This document shows positions 36,964-46,001 of a stretch of 64,000 bases of DNA, piece after piece. This stretch comes from AP-15 sp963747735. Its GTDB lineage: Bacteria > Pseudomonadota > Alphaproteobacteria > ATCC43930 > CGMCC-115725. Below the pieces are notes generated by a model that worked only from the letters and a program-made list of their open reading frames with translations, was not told the origin of the DNA and made no database searches. The position numbers were made by a program, and so were the translations under genes. Numbering within the stretch: the first letter of the stretch is position 1; every line of letters starts with the position of its first letter. The stretch is from NCBI GenBank assembly GCA_963747735.1, contig CAVVGE010000004.1, positions 62,001 to 126,000 on the forward strand. Reading direction: 5' to 3'.

Positions 36964-37066
36964 TCAGCCGGCGCTTCATCGCGGCGGCTTCAAGGTCTAC
37001 TCTGGCATCCGATCGAGGCGTCGAGGGCCGGGAAAGGGCCGGCCGCCAACCAGGGAGTGCCGGGTC

Positions 37067-38272
37067 ATGGACCTTCGCTTCACGCCGGAGGAGACCGCCT
37101 TTCGCGACGAGGTGCACGAGTTTTTCCGCGCCAACCTGCCCGCGCCGATCCATCGCAAGCTCGTCGACGGCAAAAGGCTCGCCAAAGAGGACATCGTCAC
37201 CTGGCAGCGCATCCTCAACCGTCAGGGCTGGGCGGTGGCGAGCTGGCCGGCCGAATGGGGCGGCACCGGCTGGACGCCGGTGCAGCAATACATCTTTCAG
37301 GACGAATTGCAGCAGACCCCGGCGCCGCAACCGCTGGGCTTTGGCGTGACCATGGTCGGGCCGGTGATGATCGCGTTTGGCTCCGAGGCGCAGAAACAGC
37401 GCTTTCTGCCGCGCATCGCCAATCTCGACGATTGGTGGTGCCAGGGGTTTTCCGAGCCGGGCGCCGGCTCCGACCTCGCTTCGCTGCGCACCGCGGCCAA
37501 GCGTGACGGCGATTATTATATCGTCAACGGCCAGAAGACCTGGACCACGCTGGCCCAGCACGCCGATTGGATCTTCTGCCTGGTGCGCACCGATCCGCAG
37601 GCGAAAAAGCAGCAAGGGATCTCGTTCCTCTTGATCGATATGAAGACGCCGGGGATCACGGTGCGCCCGATCATCACCATCGAGGGCGGGCACGAGGTCA
37701 ACGAGGTCTTTTTCGACGATGTCAGGGTGCCGGCCGAGAACCTGGTCGGGGAGGAGAACAAAGGCTGGGACTACGCCAAATATTTGCTCGGCCGCGAGCG
37801 CGCCGGGATCGCCCGTGTCGGCCTCTCCAAGGAGCGCATCCGGCGGATCAAGGAATTGGCGGCATTGGAGCGCGACGGCGACACGCCGTTGATCGAGGAC
37901 GAGCGCTTTCGTGAAAAGCTCGCCGCCGTCGAGGTCGAGCTGAAGGCGCTGGAGATGACCCAGCTGCGGGTCGTCGCGGCCGAACGGCGCCGGACCGGCA
38001 ACACCCCCGACCCGGCCTCTTCGATCCTCAAGCTCAAAGGCTCGGAGATCCAGCAGCGAACGACCGAGCTGCTGCTCGAAGTGGTCGGCCCCTATGCGCT
38101 GCCGTACCAGCCCGAGCGCGAGGATGACGAACGCTGGAACGAGCCGCCGATCGGGCCCGAATGGGCGGGGCCGGTGGCGCCCACCTATTTCAACTGGCGC
38201 AAGACCTCGATCTATGGCGGCACCAACGAGATCCAAAAAAACATCGTCGCCAAGGCGATCCTGGGGTTGTGA
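37067..38272 (+). CDS. pimC: Acyl-CoA dehydrogenase, PimC-like large subunit
   Basis: The 401-residue FAD enzyme oxidises an acyl-CoA to the trans-2-enoyl-CoA. It matches the large subunit of pimeloyl-CoA dehydrogenase: SWPAEWGGTGWTPVQQYIF, WWCQGFSEPGAGSDLASL, NGQKTWTTLAQHADW and the C-terminal IYGGTNEIQKNIVAKAILGL are characteristic. ATG 37067 gives the usual start MDLRFTPEE. The second subunit gene follows after 3 bp, so they are translated from one message. The pair could serve pimeloyl-CoA or another dicarboxylyl-CoA, for example in aromatic ring or odd-chain degradation. Confidence 0.88.
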   Translation: MDLRFTPEETAFRDEVHEFFRANLPAPIHRKLVDGKRLAKEDIVTWQRILNRQGWAVASWPAEWGGTGWTPVQQYIFQDELQQTPAPQPLGFGVTMVGPVMIAFGSEAQKQRFLPRIANLDDWWCQGFSEPGAGSDLASLRTAAKRDGDYYIVNGQKTWTTLAQHADWIFCLVRTDPQAKKQQGISFLLIDMKTPGITVRPIITIEGGHEVNEVFFDDVRVPAENLVGEENKGWDYAKYLLGRERAGIARVGLSKERIRRIKELAALERDGDTPLIEDERFREKLAAVEVELKALEMTQLRVVAAERRRTGNTPDPASSILKLKGSEIQQRTTELLLEVVGPYALPYQPEREDDERWNEPPIGPEWAGPVAPTYFNWRKTSIYGGTNEIQKNIVAKAILGL

Positions 38273-38275
38273 GCC

Positions 38276-39406
38276 ATGGATTTCGACCTCAGCGAAGAGC
38301 AGCGGCTGCTAAAGGAGAGCCTCGACCGCCTGCTCGCCGACCGTTACGGCTTCGAGCGGCGCAAGACTTACGCGCGCAGCCCCGAAGGCTGGAGCCGCGA
38401 GCTCTGGGCGCAATATGCCGAGCTCGGCCTGTTGGGCCTGCCGTTTGCCGAGCAGCACGGCGGCTCGGGCGGCGGCCCGGTCGAGACCATGCTGGTGATG
38501 GAGGCGTTCGGCCGCACGCTCGTGCTCGAGCCCTATCTCGCCACGGTCGTGCTCGGCGGCGGGTTTTTAAGACACGGCGCCGGCGCGGAGATCAAGGGCG
38601 ACCTGATCCCGAAAATCGCCGCCGGCAACCTGACGCTGGCCTTTGCCCATACCGAGCGGCAGTCGCGCTGGAACCTTGCCGACATTGCGACACGGGCGGT
38701 GCGCGACGGCGCCGGCTGGGTGCTCGACGGCGACAAGGGCGTGGTAGTGCACGGCGACAGCGCCGGCAAGCTGGTGGTCACCGCGCGCATCGGCGGCGGT
38801 CGGCGCGAGCGCGACGGGGTAGGGGTCTTTCTCGTCGATGCCGCAGCGCCCGGGGTCACGCGGCGCGGCTATCCGACCCAGGACGGGCTGCGCGCGGCCG
38901 AGATCTCGCTCGCCGGCGTGCGGGTCGGCCCCGAGGGCGTGCTCGGCGAGCCGGGGGCCGCATTGCCGCTCGTCGAACAGGTCGTCGGCGAGGCGATCGC
39001 CGCACTCTGCGCCGAGGCGGTCGGCACGATGGCGGTCATGCACGAATTGACCGTCGAATACCTGAAGACGCGCCGGCAATTCGGCCGCGAGATCGGCGGC
39101 TTTCAGGTGCTGCAGCACCGCGCCGTGGACATGCTGGTCGCGCTCGAGCAGGCACGCAGCATGGCGATGCTGGCGACGATGACGGCGGCTGGGGAGGATG
39201 CCGAGGAACGCGCGGGCGCGCTCGCCGCGGCCAAGGTGCAGATCGGCCGCTCCGGCCGCTTTGTCGGCCAGCAGGCGATCCAGCTGCATGGCGGCATCGG
39301 CATGACCATGGAGTACAAGGTTGGCCATTACTTCAAGCGCGTGACGATGATCGACACGATGTTCGGCGACGCCGATCACCATTTGCGCGCGCTGGCGCGC
39401 CGCTGA
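38276..39406 (+). CDS. pimD: Acyl-CoA dehydrogenase, PimD-like small subunit
   Basis: The 376-residue protein matches the small subunit of pimeloyl-CoA dehydrogenase: MDFDLSEEQRLLKESLDRLL at the start and LGLLGLPFAEQHGGSGGGPV, VMEAFGRTLVLEPYLATVVL later. Near the C-terminus TRRQFGREIGGFQVLQHR and IQLHGGIGMTMEYKVGHYFK are normal ACAD features. Its start lies 3 bp after the stop of the large-subunit gene. The two proteins probably form a heteromeric enzyme. The electron acceptor would be electron-transfer flavoprotein, not coded here. Confidence 0.88.
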   Translation: MDFDLSEEQRLLKESLDRLLADRYGFERRKTYARSPEGWSRELWAQYAELGLLGLPFAEQHGGSGGGPVETMLVMEAFGRTLVLEPYLATVVLGGGFLRHGAGAEIKGDLIPKIAAGNLTLAFAHTERQSRWNLADIATRAVRDGAGWVLDGDKGVVVHGDSAGKLVVTARIGGGRRERDGVGVFLVDAAAPGVTRRGYPTQDGLRAAEISLAGVRVGPEGVLGEPGAALPLVEQVVGEAIAALCAEAVGTMAVMHELTVEYLKTRRQFGREIGGFQVLQHRAVDMLVALEQARSMAMLATMTAAGEDAEERAGALAAAKVQIGRSGRFVGQQAIQLHGGIGMTMEYKVGHYFKRVTMIDTMFGDADHHLRALARR

Positions 39407-39443
39407 TCAGTCGAGGATAGGCGCCGCTGTGGCGTTGCGCGAG

Positions 39444-40152
39444 ATGATCGTCGCCTGCCCGGCCTGCCGCACCCGCTATATGGTGGCCGAGCCCGAATTG
39501 AGCCGCCCGGGTGGGCGCAACGTGCGCTGCGCCAATTGCGGCCATACCTGGCGCCAAGAGTCTGCCGCCGCCGCTCGCCCGCCGCCCGGACCGGGTCCGG
39601 GCATCACCCCGCCGCCGCTCGAACCGCTGCGCGAAGCACTGCTCGAACCGCCGCTCAAACCGCTGCGCGAAGCGGTTTTACCGCCGATATTCGGCGTCAA
39701 GCCGGCGCCGATCAGACCGCCGCGCCGACATCGCTGGATCGTGCTCGGCGCGCTCGCGGTCCTGGTGCTGATCGTGCTGGTTGTTGTGGCGCTGATCGTC
39801 GGCCGCGGCTGGGTGGCCGCGGCCTGGCCCCGGACCGCCGGGCTCTACGCCTCGGTCGGCCTGTTGGCGACATCGGCCAAGACCGGGCTCGAGATTGACA
39901 AGATCACCCCGTCGCGCGCCGCCGATGGCTTGGTGATCGAGGGCGAGATCGTCAATTCGGCGAGCACGGCGCTCAAGGTTCCGCAATTGCGGGTGGCGTT
40001 GCAGGATGGCGCCGGCAAAGAGGTGCAGTTCAAGCTCGTCGATCCGCCCAAAGCGCTGCTGCAGCCGGGCGAAACGGCGCATTTCCGCACCCCGTTCGAG
40101 CACGCCAGCGACGATCGCCACCGGCGTCGTCGTCACCTTTGCCTCCGGCTGA
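39444..40152 (+). CDS. Zinc-ribbon DUF3426-type membrane protein, frameshifted at the 3' end
   Basis: The protein begins with an MJ0042-type zinc ribbon: MIVACPACRTRYMVAEPEL and NVRCANCGHTW. It continues with a Pro-rich linker, a membrane helix (IVLGALAVLVLIVLVVVALI) and an extracytoplasmic DUF3426 domain (VIEGEIVNSASTALKVPQLR). Family members end in a strand such as ATGVVVTFASG. That ending is present here but in another frame, with its TGA at 40150-40152, after a 1-bp change near 40113. In the frame as written the gene has no stop and reads on into the following ferritin-like gene to 41300. ATG 39444 is the usual family start; GTG 39429 is also open. Confidence 0.75.
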
Positions 40153-40169
40153 CGCGCCGGACACCGCCG

Positions 40170-41300
40170 ATGCCCGAAGCCGGCCCGGAGCAGCGCTACA
40201 CCGCCAATCTGCAAGGCGAGATCGACGGGGCGGCCCTCTACCGGGCCATGTCGCAAGCCGAGCAGGACCCGAAGCTCTCGCAGATCTACAGCCGGCTGGC
40301 GGCGGTCGAGGAAGCGCACGCCGAGTTTTGGAAACGCCGGATCGAGGCGCTCGGCCGGCGCGTTCCGCAGCTCTACCCGGGTCTGCGCACCCGGGCGCTC
40401 GAATGGCTGGCGCGGCGGTTTGGCCCGTCTTTTGTGCTGCCGACGGTCAACACCCTCGAACAGACGGACAGCGGCGCCTATGCGGCCCAGCCCGAGGCGG
40501 TGGCCGGCGGCCTGCCGGCGGCCGAGCGCTCGCATGCGCGGATCATCGCCGCGCTCGCCGCGCCGTCTCCGGGCGGGCTCAGCGGTGCCAGCCTGGCGCG
40601 GCTCGAAGGCCGCCACCGGGGCATGGGCGGCAATGCGCTGCGTGCCGCGGTGCTCGGCGCCAATGACGGGCTCGTCTCCAATCTGAGCCTCGTCACCGGG
40701 GTCGCCGGGGCCGCGATGGCGGCGCATGCGATCCTCGTCACCGGGCTCGCCGGGCTCCTCGCCGGAGCGTGCTCGATGGCGCTCGGCGAGTGGCTGTCGG
40801 TCAACACCGCGCGCGAATCCGCGCAGCGCCAGATCGACACCGAGGCCGCCGAGCTCGACCAGGTGCCGGAAGAGGAGCAGGAAGAGCTGGCGCTGATCTA
40901 CCAGGCCAAGGGCCTGCCCGAGGATTTGGCCAAGACCTTGGCCGAGCGGCTGATCGCCAACAAGGCGACGGCGCTCGACACGCTGGTGCGCGAGGAGCTG
41001 GGGATCGATCCCGATACGCTCGGCGGCTCGGCCTGGGCGGCGGCCGCCACCTCGTTTTTGCTGTTTGCGGTCGGCGCGATTTTCCCGGTCGCACCCTATT
41101 TCGCGCTCGCCGGCGTGCCCGCCCTCTCGACCAGCCTCGCGGCGAGCGGGGTCGCCCTCGTCCTGATCGGCGCCGGCACCGCGCTTTTTACCGGGCGCGG
41201 CGTGTGGTTTTCCGGCCTGCGCCAGCTCGTCGTCGGCTTTATTGCCGCCGGCGTCACCTATGGCCTCGGCCGGCTGCTCGGCATCGCCATCGCCGGCTGA
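40170..41300 (+). CDS. mbfA: MbfA-like membrane ferritin: ferritin-like domain fused to VIT1 domain
   Basis: The 376-residue protein has an N-terminal rubrerythrin/ferritin-like helix bundle (EIDGAALYRAMSQAEQDPKL, VEEAHAEFWKRRIEALG) whose Glu and His residues would bind iron. A VIT1/CCC1 membrane domain follows (GANDGLVSNLSLVTGVAGAA, AGACSMALGEWLSVNTARES), then three more helices at the C-terminus. This is the arrangement of MbfA, the iron exporter of Bradyrhizobium and Agrobacterium, which protects against iron and peroxide stress. ATG 40170 has no clear ribosome site, and the upstream DUF3426 frame runs into it without a stop, so it may be made partly as a fusion. Confidence 0.82.
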   Translation: MPEAGPEQRYTANLQGEIDGAALYRAMSQAEQDPKLSQIYSRLAAVEEAHAEFWKRRIEALGRRVPQLYPGLRTRALEWLARRFGPSFVLPTVNTLEQTDSGAYAAQPEAVAGGLPAAERSHARIIAALAAPSPGGLSGASLARLEGRHRGMGGNALRAAVLGANDGLVSNLSLVTGVAGAAMAAHAILVTGLAGLLAGACSMALGEWLSVNTARESAQRQIDTEAAELDQVPEEEQEELALIYQAKGLPEDLAKTLAERLIANKATALDTLVREELGIDPDTLGGSAWAAAATSFLLFAVGAIFPVAPYFALAGVPALSTSLAASGVALVLIGAGTALFTGRGVWFSGLRQLVVGFIAAGVTYGLGRLLGIAIAG

Positions 41301-41308
41301 CCCCCCTT

Positions 41309-41977
41309 TTAATGGTGGCGGGCGATGAATTCGGCGCGGGCGAGCTGGTGCTGCAAGGCGAGCCGCTGCGCGACAGTCAGCTGCCGGCGGGGGCCCTGGA
41401 ACCGCAGCCGGCTACCGTCGAACAACAGCAGATCCTCGAACCCGGCGCCGTCGAGCGTCCAGTTGCGCACCGGACCGGTGTCGATGTGGATAAAGCTCGA
41501 ATTCGGGTACCAGCCGACACCGCCGCGCTGCATCGCCCGCGCCGCATTCATCGCCGCGGCGAGCTTCGAGCCGAGCGAGATATCGAGAGCGCGGCCATAG
41601 ATGTGCTGGCTGTGCTCGGCCACCCCGAACATCGTGCGGGCCAGCATCGCATTGGTTTCGAGGGTGCGATAGGCGGACAGGATCGTCGCCTTGGTCTCGC
41701 CGACCGCATCGAGCACGTCGCCGAGAAAGTCGAGCACGCCGACATCCATCTGCGTCTTCTCGCCCGAGTGAAAATCGCGCAGAAAGGTGTCGAGGTCCTG
41801 GATCGCGTCGGCAATCGGTCCCTTGCCGTCGCGATACGGCCCGTCGAAGGTTTCGCCGGTATGCGGGTTGACAAGGTGCAGCCGGCGCACCGCCGCCGGC
41901 CGCGGCAGAGCGCGCGCCGTCACCGGCAAAGCCGCGGCACCCGCGACCATCGCAAAGAGCGAACGTCGGCTTATCAC
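41309..41977 (-). CDS. DUF882 / peptidase M15A-like exported protein
   Basis: This is a 222-residue YcbK/DUF882-type protein with a twin-arginine signal (ISRRSLFAMVAGAAALPVTA). The M15-type zinc-site residues are seen in AEHSQHIYGRALDISLG (His and Asp) and NSSFIHIDTGPVRNW (His). Members are thought to cut peptidoglycan peptide crosslinks in the periplasm. The C-terminus is an unusual Arg/Leu-rich extension. The gene converges on mbfA with 8 bp between stop codons. Confidence 0.88.
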   Translation of the reverse strand: MISRRSLFAMVAGAAALPVTARALPRPAAVRRLHLVNPHTGETFDGPYRDGKGPIADAIQDLDTFLRDFHSGEKTQMDVGVLDFLGDVLDAVGETKATILSAYRTLETNAMLARTMFGVAEHSQHIYGRALDISLGSKLAAAMNAARAMQRGGVGWYPNSSFIHIDTGPVRNWTLDGAGFEDLLLFDGSRLRFQGPRRQLTVAQRLALQHQLARAEFIARHH

Positions 41978-42041
41978 CTCGCTGGATACCTTTTGGCTGC
42001 GCGCCGCCGCGCGCTCGACGACGGGAGATAACGCGTCAAGT

Positions 42042-44555
42042 CTAAAATTGTTTCAACAGGCGGTCGATGTAGTCGCGCTCGAGTTCCGGCCGGGAGCGCT
42101 CGCCGGCGCGACGGCGCAGCTCGTCCAAGATTTCGCGCGATCGTTGCAGCGCGCTGGCGTCCGGGATTTTGACGTCGCTTTCGTCGTAATTGCCGCCATT
42201 TGCCAGCGGTCGGCCGAGCGGGTCGCGGTCGGCCGGGCCGCCGGGCCGGCCGTTTGATCCGTTGCGTTCGTCGGCGGGCTTGCCCCAGGCGCCGCCGAGC
42301 CGCTGCTGCATTTGCTTGGCAAAGCTGCGCGCCGCTTGCTGCAGCTGGTCGAGCGCGTCGGTCTGCGGGCCGATCGCGGCACCCGGCCGGTCGGCGCGCA
42401 GCGCGCCGGTGGCGCTGCGCATCGCCTGCTCGGCACGCCCCAGCGGATCGGGAATGTCGCCAAACCCCTCGCCCAGCTGCTGCATCAGCTGGCCGAGCGA
42501 ATGCCGCAACGCCTCCTGCTGCCCGGCGGCGCCACCCATATCGGCCCGCCCACCGGGCTGGCCGGGGCCGGGCTGGCCCGGCTGCCCTGGCTGGCCCTGT
42601 TGGCCGGGCTGGCCCTGTTGCCCGAGCCGACCCAGCTGATCCAGCTCATCCTCCCGCGCCTGCTGCTCGGCGCGAAAGCTGCGATCGAGCAATTGCTGCT
42701 GGCGTTTCATCAGATCGTTCATGCCGTGCAGCGCCTGCTGCGCCTGCTGCGCTGCGCGCGACCCTTGAGACATTTCGCCGGGCGTCGCCATGCGCAGGTT
42801 TTCGAGCATGTTTTGCAGCTGCGACAAAAGCTGTCGGGCCTGATCGCGGCTGCCGTTGCGTGCAAGCTCGCGCGCCCGGTTCAGCATCTGCTGCAAATCG
42901 CGGCTGGACAGCATCTGCGAGGGATCGATCGGCTGCTCGGGCCGGCTCGGGTTCTGCATCGCCTTTTGCGCGAGCGCCTGCAGGTAGCGGTCGAGCGCCT
43001 GCTGCAATTGGCTCATCAGCCGGTCGATCTCGGCGTCGGGCGCGTTTTTTGCGAGCGCGTCCTGCAGCTGCTGCTCGAGGCGGCGCAGCTCGCGCTCGGC
43101 CAACGGCGTCTGCCCATCCTCGATGCGCAGCGCCGTGTCCCACAACAGCCGCTCGACTTCGGCGATGGCCTGCGGATCGCCGCTTTGGCGCAATTCCTCC
43201 TGGGCGACGCGGAGCGCGAGAAAGACCACGGCGTCGTTGCGGTAAAGCTGTGGCCGGTCGCGCAGATCGCCCAAGATTTCGGCTACCGCCAGGCGTGATT
43301 TCGGGCTTTTGGCCAACTCCTTGCGCTGATCGATGATGGCCCGCGCTACGGGGTCCTTGAAGACCCGCTCGGGGAGGGTCGTGCGCACCGCGTCGCTCGC
43401 GCCCTGCTGGTGCAGTGCATCGCTGGCGACGAGGCGGATTTCCACCGGGAGCCCGGCCCAGGGATGCGGGGTCAGGTCGTGGTAGCTCACCGCCTGCGCC
43501 GATTTCAAATGCAGGCCCGGCAACGGCAGATCGATTGTCAGCGCTTCGCCGCTTTTGTCGCCGTCGCGGGTGATCACCGCCTTGACATCCTCGACCCCGT
43601 AATCGTCGGCCGCCTGATAATTCAGCGCCAGCGCCTTTCTGGCGGTCGCCTCGGGCGGCTTGACAAAGGCGACGGTCGGCGGGCGGTCGGGGATGATCGC
43701 GATCGCCCAGCTGCCGAGCACGGCGCCGTCTTGCGTGATGTCGAGCCGCTTGCCGTGCTTCAGCACCGCCGAGACCTGAAAATCCTCCTTGTCGGCGGCG
43801 TCGAACTTGCGGTTTTGGCCGTCGATCGACAGCAGCGGCGCCGGGCCGGCTCCGTGCACCTGGGCGATCAAGTTGCTGCCGGTCGGGATGCGGACCGTTT
43901 CCGCGATGCCCGGGCGCAGGAACTGCGGCGGGAGCCCGGTGTATTCCGGCGGCGCCACCCAGATGTCGAGGCTTGCCGCTACCGTCGGCGGACCGGCATT
44001 CAGGCTCGGGGTTATCGCGCGCAGCAGCCGGTCGTGCCATTCGCCGCCGGCATCGATCGCGCCCACCAGCAGCAGGATCGCGAGCACGGCGCGCAGGCCC
44101 CACGGATCGCGGGCGGCGAGCCCGGCGCGCGGCAGCCCGACGCGCAGATGCCGGATGGCGGCGGCCATGCGCCGCTGGTGCGCCTCCCACAACCGCGTCG
44201 CCGGCACGTCGAGCGGCACGCCGGGCCGGTCGGCGAGCGCCTGCAACGGCCGATGCGCCAGACCGCTGGCGCGCTCGATGCGGCGGCCGGCGGCGATGCG
44301 ATCGACGGCGGCGAGGCGCCTCGCCCCGGTCCCGGCAAGGATGACAAAGGCGGCGCCGAGAACGAGCAGGATTGCGGCATGGCCGAGGCCCGGCAGGCGC
44401 GGCAGCAGGTCGAAGAGCCCGAGCACCAAAAACAGCGCGACGATCGCGGCGGCGGGCCAAAACGCCGGCCAAGCCTGCTCCCACCACAAAGCGGCCGAGG
44501 CGAGGCGCAGCTTTGCCGCGAAGAGTGGGCCAAAGGGCCGGGTGCGGTCGGCCAT
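42042..44555 (-). CDS. TIGR02302-family large membrane protein
   Basis: The 837-residue protein matches the alphaproteobacterial TIGR02302 (DUF4175) family. It has two or three N-terminal membrane helices (PAAAIVALFLVLGLFDLLPR, HAAILLVLGAAFVILAG), a large periplasmic region (LDIWVAPPEYTGLPPQFLRP) and a Gln/Met-rich helical C-terminal half with a collagen-like stretch of QPGQPG repeats. Its function is unknown; the size and layout suggest an envelope scaffold. Its ATG overlaps the TGA of lysA by one base (TGATG), so it belongs to the argH-lptM-lysA operon. The repeat-rich Pro/Gly segment is at about residues 655-685. Confidence 0.88.
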   Translation of the reverse strand: MADRTRPFGPLFAAKLRLASAALWWEQAWPAFWPAAAIVALFLVLGLFDLLPRLPGLGHAAILLVLGAAFVILAGTGARRLAAVDRIAAGRRIERASGLAHRPLQALADRPGVPLDVPATRLWEAHQRRMAAAIRHLRVGLPRAGLAARDPWGLRAVLAILLLVGAIDAGGEWHDRLLRAITPSLNAGPPTVAASLDIWVAPPEYTGLPPQFLRPGIAETVRIPTGSNLIAQVHGAGPAPLLSIDGQNRKFDAADKEDFQVSAVLKHGKRLDITQDGAVLGSWAIAIIPDRPPTVAFVKPPEATARKALALNYQAADDYGVEDVKAVITRDGDKSGEALTIDLPLPGLHLKSAQAVSYHDLTPHPWAGLPVEIRLVASDALHQQGASDAVRTTLPERVFKDPVARAIIDQRKELAKSPKSRLAVAEILGDLRDRPQLYRNDAVVFLALRVAQEELRQSGDPQAIAEVERLLWDTALRIEDGQTPLAERELRRLEQQLQDALAKNAPDAEIDRLMSQLQQALDRYLQALAQKAMQNPSRPEQPIDPSQMLSSRDLQQMLNRARELARNGSRDQARQLLSQLQNMLENLRMATPGEMSQGSRAAQQAQQALHGMNDLMKRQQQLLDRSFRAEQQAREDELDQLGRLGQQGQPGQQGQPGQPGQPGPGQPGGRADMGGAAGQQEALRHSLGQLMQQLGEGFGDIPDPLGRAEQAMRSATGALRADRPGAAIGPQTDALDQLQQAARSFAKQMQQRLGGAWGKPADERNGSNGRPGGPADRDPLGRPLANGGNYDESDVKIPDASALQRSREILDELRRRAGERSRPELERDYIDRLLKQF

Positions 44556-45859
44556 CACGAACCTCGCTTGCCCAATTGCGCCTCTGCCGGATCGGCGAGC
44601 CACGCCGGAATGCTATCGAGAGACAGCAGCGCAGCATAGCTCGGCCGCGCCCGGACGACCGCGTGGCGATCGCCGGACACCAGCACCTCCGGCACCAAGA
44701 GCCGGCTGTTGTAGGTCGAGCTCATGACCGCACCATAGGCGCCGGCCGCGGCGATCGCGACGATGTCGCCCGCGGCGAGCGGTGGCAATTCGTAGCCGCG
44801 GTTGAACGTATCGGTGCTTTCGCACACCGGGCCGACGACATCGGCCGGCGCGACCGGCGCACCCGCCGGCGGCTCGCGCACCGGCAGGATTGCGTGTTCG
44901 ATGCCGTACATCGCCGGGCGCACGAGGTCGTTCATCGCCGCGTCGACGACGACGATGCGCGGCTCGTCTTCCTTGACGTAGACGACGCTCGCTGCCAGCA
45001 CCCCGCCGGCGCCGACCAGAAACCGGCCCGGCTCGAAGGCCAGCGCCACGTCGAGCTTGCCGAAAACCTCCTGCACCAGCCCGGCGTACTCGGCCGAGCT
45101 GACCGGGGCCGGGTCGCCGGCGTGGTAGGGGATGGTCAGCCCGCCGCCGAGGTCGACCCGGCGGACGCTCTGGCCGTCGCCGCGCAGCGCCGTCACCAGC
45201 TCGGCGACGCGCCTGAACGCCGCCCGCGACGGCCCGAGCTTGACGATCTGCGAGCCGATATGCACCGCCAGCCCGACCGGCTCGATCCCCGGCAACTGCG
45301 CCGCCAGCCGGTACGCGGCAGCGATGTCGCCGTGGGGGATGCCGAATTTGTCGCCCTTGCGGCCGGTCGAGATCGCGGCGTGGGTCTCGGCGTCGACATC
45401 GGGATTGACCCGCAGCGCCACCCGCGCGGTGCGGCCGCTGCCGCTTGCCAGGTCGCTGAGCCGGCGCAGCTCGGGGACCGACTCGACGTTGACCTGGTGG
45501 ATATCGGCGTCGAGCGCCGCGGTCAGCTCGGCGCCTATCTTGCCGACCCCGGAAAAGACGATCTTCTCCGCCGGGATGCCGGCCGCCAAGGCGCGGCGCA
45601 GCTCGCCTTCCGACACGACATCGGCGCCGGCGCCGAGCCCGGCGAACAGCCGCAGCACCGCCTGGTTCGAGTTGGCCTTGACCGCGTAGCAGATCAGCGG
45701 AGCCTCAGCCGCAAAGGCGGCGGCAAAGCGCCGGTATTGCGCGGTGAAGGCAGCAGCCGAATAGACATAGGCCGGTGTGCCGATTTCGGCTGCGAGGCGC
45801 GCAATCGGCACGTCCTCGACGTGCAGCACGCCGCCGCGATAGGTGAAAAAGTCACTCAC
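44555..45859 (-). CDS. lysA: Diaminopimelate decarboxylase
   Basis: LysA makes lysine from meso-diaminopimelate with pyridoxal phosphate. The 434-residue protein has the PLP lysine in ICYAVKANSNQAVL, the glycine-rich DLGGGLTIPY, the HIGSQI motif (commonly HIGSQL) and the conserved PVCESTDTF with the active-site Cys. The end part AYGAVMSSTYNSRLLVPEVL is typical. The GTG at 45859 overlaps the last codons of lptM by eight bases. The fold-type III barrel length is normal. Regulation is not visible; no lysine riboswitch is seen upstream. Confidence 0.96.
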   Translation of the reverse strand: MSDFFTYRGGVLHVEDVPIARLAAEIGTPAYVYSAAAFTAQYRRFAAAFAAEAPLICYAVKANSNQAVLRLFAGLGAGADVVSEGELRRALAAGIPAEKIVFSGVGKIGAELTAALDADIHQVNVESVPELRRLSDLASGSGRTARVALRVNPDVDAETHAAISTGRKGDKFGIPHGDIAAAYRLAAQLPGIEPVGLAVHIGSQIVKLGPSRAAFRRVAELVTALRGDGQSVRRVDLGGGLTIPYHAGDPAPVSSAEYAGLVQEVFGKLDVALAFEPGRFLVGAGGVLAASVVYVKEDEPRIVVVDAAMNDLVRPAMYGIEHAILPVREPPAGAPVAPADVVGPVCESTDTFNRGYELPPLAAGDIVAIAAAGAYGAVMSSTYNSRLLVPEVLVSGDRHAVVRARPSYAALLSLDSIPAWLADPAEAQLGKRGS

Positions 45860-46001
45860 GCGGATAAGGCTGCGGGTAGGTGTTGGGCACGCCGGGCGCA
45901 GGTTGGGGGGCGCCCTTCTTGCCGCAGCCGGCCAGCGCCAGCGTGCAGAGGATCGCGAGCAGGGCGAGCCCCGTGAGCACTCTCGGCCGGGTCGGGCTCA
46001 T
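45852..46001 (-). CDS. lptM: Small lipoprotein LptM (YifL-like)
   Basis: A 49-residue lipoprotein: a signal helix (VLTGLALLAILCTLALAG) with the lipobox ALAGC, then GKKGAPQPAPGVPN and a short Tyr/Pro tail. In enterobacteria LptM helps the LptD/LptE LPS translocon mature. The gene sits between argH and lysA, as in many proteobacteria, and overlaps both: its ATGA shares four bases with the argH stop, and its last eight bases overlap lysA. Confidence 0.9.
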   Translation of the reverse strand: MSPTRPRVLTGLALLAILCTLALAGCGKKGAPQPAPGVPNTYPQPYPRE

